Source of the DNA: Lachnospiraceae bacterium
GTDB lineage: Bacteria; Bacillota; Clostridia; Lachnospirales; Lachnospiraceae
Direction of reading: 5' to 3'
Length of the DNA stretch: 8,094 bases
Assembly (NCBI GenBank): GCA_017613225.1
Contig: JAGAEH010000224.1
Coordinates: 1 to 8,094 of the forward strand
In this document: in pieces, positions 6,949 to 8,094 of the stretch
How positions within the stretch are numbered: the stretch's first letter is position 1
Layout of the letters: the number at the start of each line of letters is the position of its first letter
Notes under the pieces: generated by a model
Told to the model about the DNA's origin: nothing
Databases searched by the model: none
Seen by the model: the letters and a program-made list of their open reading frames with translations, nothing else
Program-made: the position numbers and the translations under genes

Positions 6949-6969
6949 GCGCAGAAAAGGTGGCGCTGA
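6949..6969 (+). repeat. Possible remnant of the 81-bp repeat boundary sequence
   Basis: GCGCAGAAAAGG-TGGCGCTG here resembles the junction between the two downstream 81-bp repeats (7058-7078, GCGCAGAAAAAGCCGGCGCTG). It may be the edge of a decayed further copy. The preceding bases (6900-6948) hold only a loose inverted pair, GCCTGC (6909-6914) with GCAGGC (6932-6937), without a T-tract, so no clear apbE terminator is seen. Confidence 0.35.
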
Positions 6970-6982
6970 AAAAGAAGACGCA

Positions 6983-7144
6983 AAAAAGCCGGCGCAGTGG
7001 TCAGAAATCGAGGAATCGTGGTCATAGTGACCACGAAAAGCGGAAATCTGACCACGGGCGCAGAAAAAGCCGGCGCTGTGGTCAGAAATCGAGGAATTGT
7101 GGTCATAGTGACCACGAAAAGCGGAAATCTGACCACGGGCACAG
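6983..7144 (+). repeat. Two tandem 81-bp nested-palindrome elements
   Basis: Copies at 6983-7063 and 7064-7144 differ at only three positions (6996/7077, 7017/7098, 7060/7141). In copy 1 the outer arms GTGGTCAGA (6997-7005) and TCTGACCAC (7047-7055) enclose an inner palindrome CGTGGTCA-TAG-TGACCACG (7017-7035). GTGGTCA thus occurs four times per unit in alternating orientation. Copy 2 keeps the arms; its one inner-arm change (C to T at 7098) converts a C-G pair to a T-G pair. The structure resembles REP/REPIN-type or MITE-like elements, or clustered operator sites. No transposase is nearby. A short GGGC-ACA-GCCC hairpin (7137-7147) spans the end of copy 2. Confidence 0.85.
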
Positions 7145-7159
7145 CCCGCCAAGAAAAGC

Positions 7160-7188
7160 TTGCATAATCTGCGAAAACCGCATATAAA
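7160..7188 (+). promoter_or_regulatory. Promoter candidate for the TSCPD-family gene
   Basis: TTGCAT (7160-7165), a 17-base spacer and TATAAA (7183-7188) lie just downstream of the 81-bp repeats. The leader would be about 60 bases and contains a hairpin GCCGG (7212-7216) / CCGGC (7226-7230) with a 9-nt loop. The architecture equals that of the candidate at 5307-5335. Confidence 0.55.
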
Positions 7189-7256
7189 AGAAGAGCAGTA
7201 TCAAGAGGGATGCCGGAAAATGCAGCCGGCGGACGTCTTCAAAAAGGAGTAATCAA

Positions 7257-7514
7257 ATGGAGTATTCTTATAAGACCAGCGGGACCTGCTCCCAGTACAT
7301 CACTTTTGAATTAAACGACAACAAGGTGAGCAACATCAAGTTCTACGGCGGCTGCGACGGCAACCTGAAAGCCATCAGCAAGCTGCTGGAAGGCGCCGAC
7401 GCGGACTATATCGTGAGTACGCTGCGCGGCAACACCTGCGGACCGCGCCCCACTTCCTGCGCGGACCAGCTGGCCATCGCGGTGAGCCAGGCCCAGGAGC
7501 AGGCGAATCGATAG
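7257..7514 (+). CDS. TSCPD domain protein of the TIGR03905 four-cysteine type
   Basis: An 85-residue protein, probably cytoplasmic, whose start is set by AAGGAG (7244-7249) seven bases upstream. The pattern YKTSGTCS..I.FEL..NKV.N.KF.GGCDGNLK.I.KLLEG, then LRG.TCG..PTSCADQLA fits the TIGR03905/TSCPD family, with its four conserved cysteines at 11, 33, 61 and 68. A related TSCPD domain occurs at the C-terminus of B12-dependent ribonucleotide reductases; the Cys set suggests metal or redox chemistry, but no biochemical role is established to my knowledge. The usual TSCPD tetrad reads TSCAD here (Pro to Ala at 69). Length is normal and the gene is complete. It has its own promoter candidate, and its stop codon TAG overlaps the first copy of a 13-bp direct repeat. 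Confidence 0.9.
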   Translation: MEYSYKTSGTCSQYITFELNDNKVSNIKFYGGCDGNLKAISKLLEGADADYIVSTLRGNTCGPRPTSCADQLAIAVSQAQEQANR

Positions 7515-7696
7515 ACCGAAGCCCATCCAGGTGAAAGTGTCCCCCGGAGGAACGAGGATCCGCCCAGGCGAAAGCACCCCGGCACGCTGGAGTCCGCCCA
7601 GGCGAAAGCGCCCTGGAACGAGGATCCGCCCAGGCGAAAGCACCCCGGCACGCTGGAGTCTGCCAAGGCGAAGGCAGACCGAAAGACCGAAGCCCA
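7513..7696 (+). repeat. 13-bp direct repeat bracketing an intergenic repeat array
   Basis: AGACCGAAGCCCA occurs at 7513-7525 and again at 7684-7696, on either side of the array at 7528-7680. The right copy is preceded by an extra AGACCGAA (7676-7683), giving a local tandem duplication. The arrangement could be a duplicated target of an insertion or an older repeat boundary. Between 7697 and 7788 I see only a tiny TTCC-GCC-GGAA hairpin (7698-7708) and no convincing promoter. Confidence 0.6.
7528..7680 (+). repeat. Degenerate ~33-bp repeat array with 66-bp higher-order period
   Basis: CAGGCGAAAG-type cores occur at 7528 (CAGGTGAAAG), 7565, 7599, 7631 and about 7665 (CAAGGCGAAG). Two 66-bp units (7549-7614 and 7615-7680) are identical for the first 46 bases and diverge near the end of the second. 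Units can fold: CCAGGCG (7598-7604) with CGCCCTGG (7609-7616, one bulge), and GTCTGCC (7658-7664) with GGCAGAC (7673-7679). The cores include GCGAAAGC, a sequence known to form unusually stable DNA mini-hairpins. It is non-coding as far as I can judge. It is not a CRISPR array, because nothing between the cores behaves like unique spacers. Confidence 0.8.
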
Positions 7697-7788
7697 GTTC
7701 CGCCGGAATAAAAGAACAGGCGCACAGACACGCGAAGACCGACGCATCATCAGATGTGCCGGCCTTTGTGCAAAAAGAGGACGACAAA

Positions 7789-8094
7789 ATGAACAGAGCA
7801 CAGATCAAAAAGACAGAAGAATTCCTAAAGCAGAAATTCGACGCCAGCGAGTATTTATCCGCCCATCCGGAGGCGAAGGCCTACCGGCTGGAGCACACTT
7901 ACCGGGTGGCGAACATCGGCCGGCAGATCGCGGCAAAAGAGGGCTTTGACGAGACGGAGATGGTGATCGCCTGCCTGCTCCACGACATCTCGTACTGCGA
8001 GGAGTTCGGGGAGAACGGCTGGATGGAGCACGGCAGACGGGCCGCGCAGATCGCCCGCTCCTTCCTGGAGGACCTGGGCCTTGCCGGGGACCGG
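7789..8094 (+). CDS. HD-domain phosphohydrolase, 3'-truncated by window edge
   Basis: The first 102 residues of a predicted cytoplasmic HD-superfamily metal-dependent phosphohydrolase. AGAGG (7776-7780) lies eight bases before ATG. After a Lys/Glu-rich start come EHTYRVANIGRQIA (His36), ACLLHDIS (His65-Asp66) and MEHGRRAAQIA (His81), the ordered H...HD...H pattern that binds the metal; the final Asp would lie beyond the window. Small HD proteins of this kind act on nucleotides or other phosphate esters, and the substrate cannot be told from this part. No clear promoter is seen in front of it, so it may be read from the TSCPD gene promoter through the intervening repeat array. Confidence 0.85.
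   Translation, partial: MNRAQIKKTEEFLKQKFDASEYLSAHPEAKAYRLEHTYRVANIGRQIAAKEGFDETEMVIACLLHDISYCEEFGENGWMEHGRRAAQIARSFLEDLGLAGDR

Noticed and set aside
5772..7142. A 456-residue open frame on the minus strand across apbE and the 81-bp repeats
   Set aside because: It is antisense to a clearly recognised apbE, and its start is translated palindromic repeat. No family resemblance is seen.
7528..7680. A CRISPR array in the gap after the TSCPD gene
   Set aside because: The intervals between cores are themselves repeated, spacing is 32-37 bases centre to centre, the cores vary, and no cas gene is present.
7375..7808. Minus-strand frames across the 33/66-bp array encoding Gly/Arg/Ser-rich repeats
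   Set aside because: Overlapping frames are equally open because the repeat lacks stops. They run into the TSCPD gene antisense and show no ribosome binding site or domain.

Overview
The window is GC-rich, and every gene I can support lies on the + strand. The gene set is a GH127 glycosidase, a large lipoprotein with an OmpA-like C-terminus, a small FakA-type domain protein, an ApbE lipoprotein, a four-cysteine TSCPD protein and an HD-domain protein. Strong AGGAGG-type ribosome binding sites and Gram-positive-style lipoprotein signals fit a high-GC member of the Clostridia, probably a gut or rumen Lachnospiraceae-like bacterium. That placement is inferred from gene families and style, not from a marker gene.

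Layout: (1) 2-1885, a GH127 beta-L-arabinofuranosidase whose first codons lie before the window. (2) 1886-2050, a gap with a terminator-like hairpin, a weak promoter candidate and a leader inverted repeat. (3) 2051-5254, a 1067-residue lipoprotein made of a signal, a Thr/Glu/Ala/Pro linker, six copies of a roughly 141-residue beta-sandwich-like repeat and an OmpA-like peptidoglycan-binding domain. (4) 5255-5492, a gap with short GC-rich tandem repeats, a good promoter candidate and a 42-bp tandem repeat inside the presumed leader. (5) 5493-5744, an 83-residue protein like the zinc-site domain of fatty-acid kinase FakA. (6) 5832-6899, ApbE (FAD:protein FMN transferase) as a lipoprotein. (7) 6900-7256, a gap holding two 81-bp nested palindromic repeats and a promoter candidate. 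(8) 7257-7514, a TSCPD/TIGR03905-type four-Cys protein. (9) 7515-7788, a gap holding a degenerate ~33/66-bp repeat array bracketed by a 13-bp direct repeat. (10) 7789-8094, the N-terminal part of an HD-domain phosphohydrolase that runs off the window.

The genes do not form one obvious pathway. They look like neighbouring short transcription units: plant-glycan breakdown, an envelope-anchored repeat protein, a lipid-kinase-related small protein, extracytoplasmic flavinylation, and two poorly characterised small proteins. The most unusual features are the six-repeat lipoprotein, whose OmpA domain lacks the Asp expected for peptidoglycan binding, and the fact that the three larger gaps downstream of it each hold a different structured repeat family, two of them carrying GCGAAGC/GCGAAAGC mini-hairpin cores.
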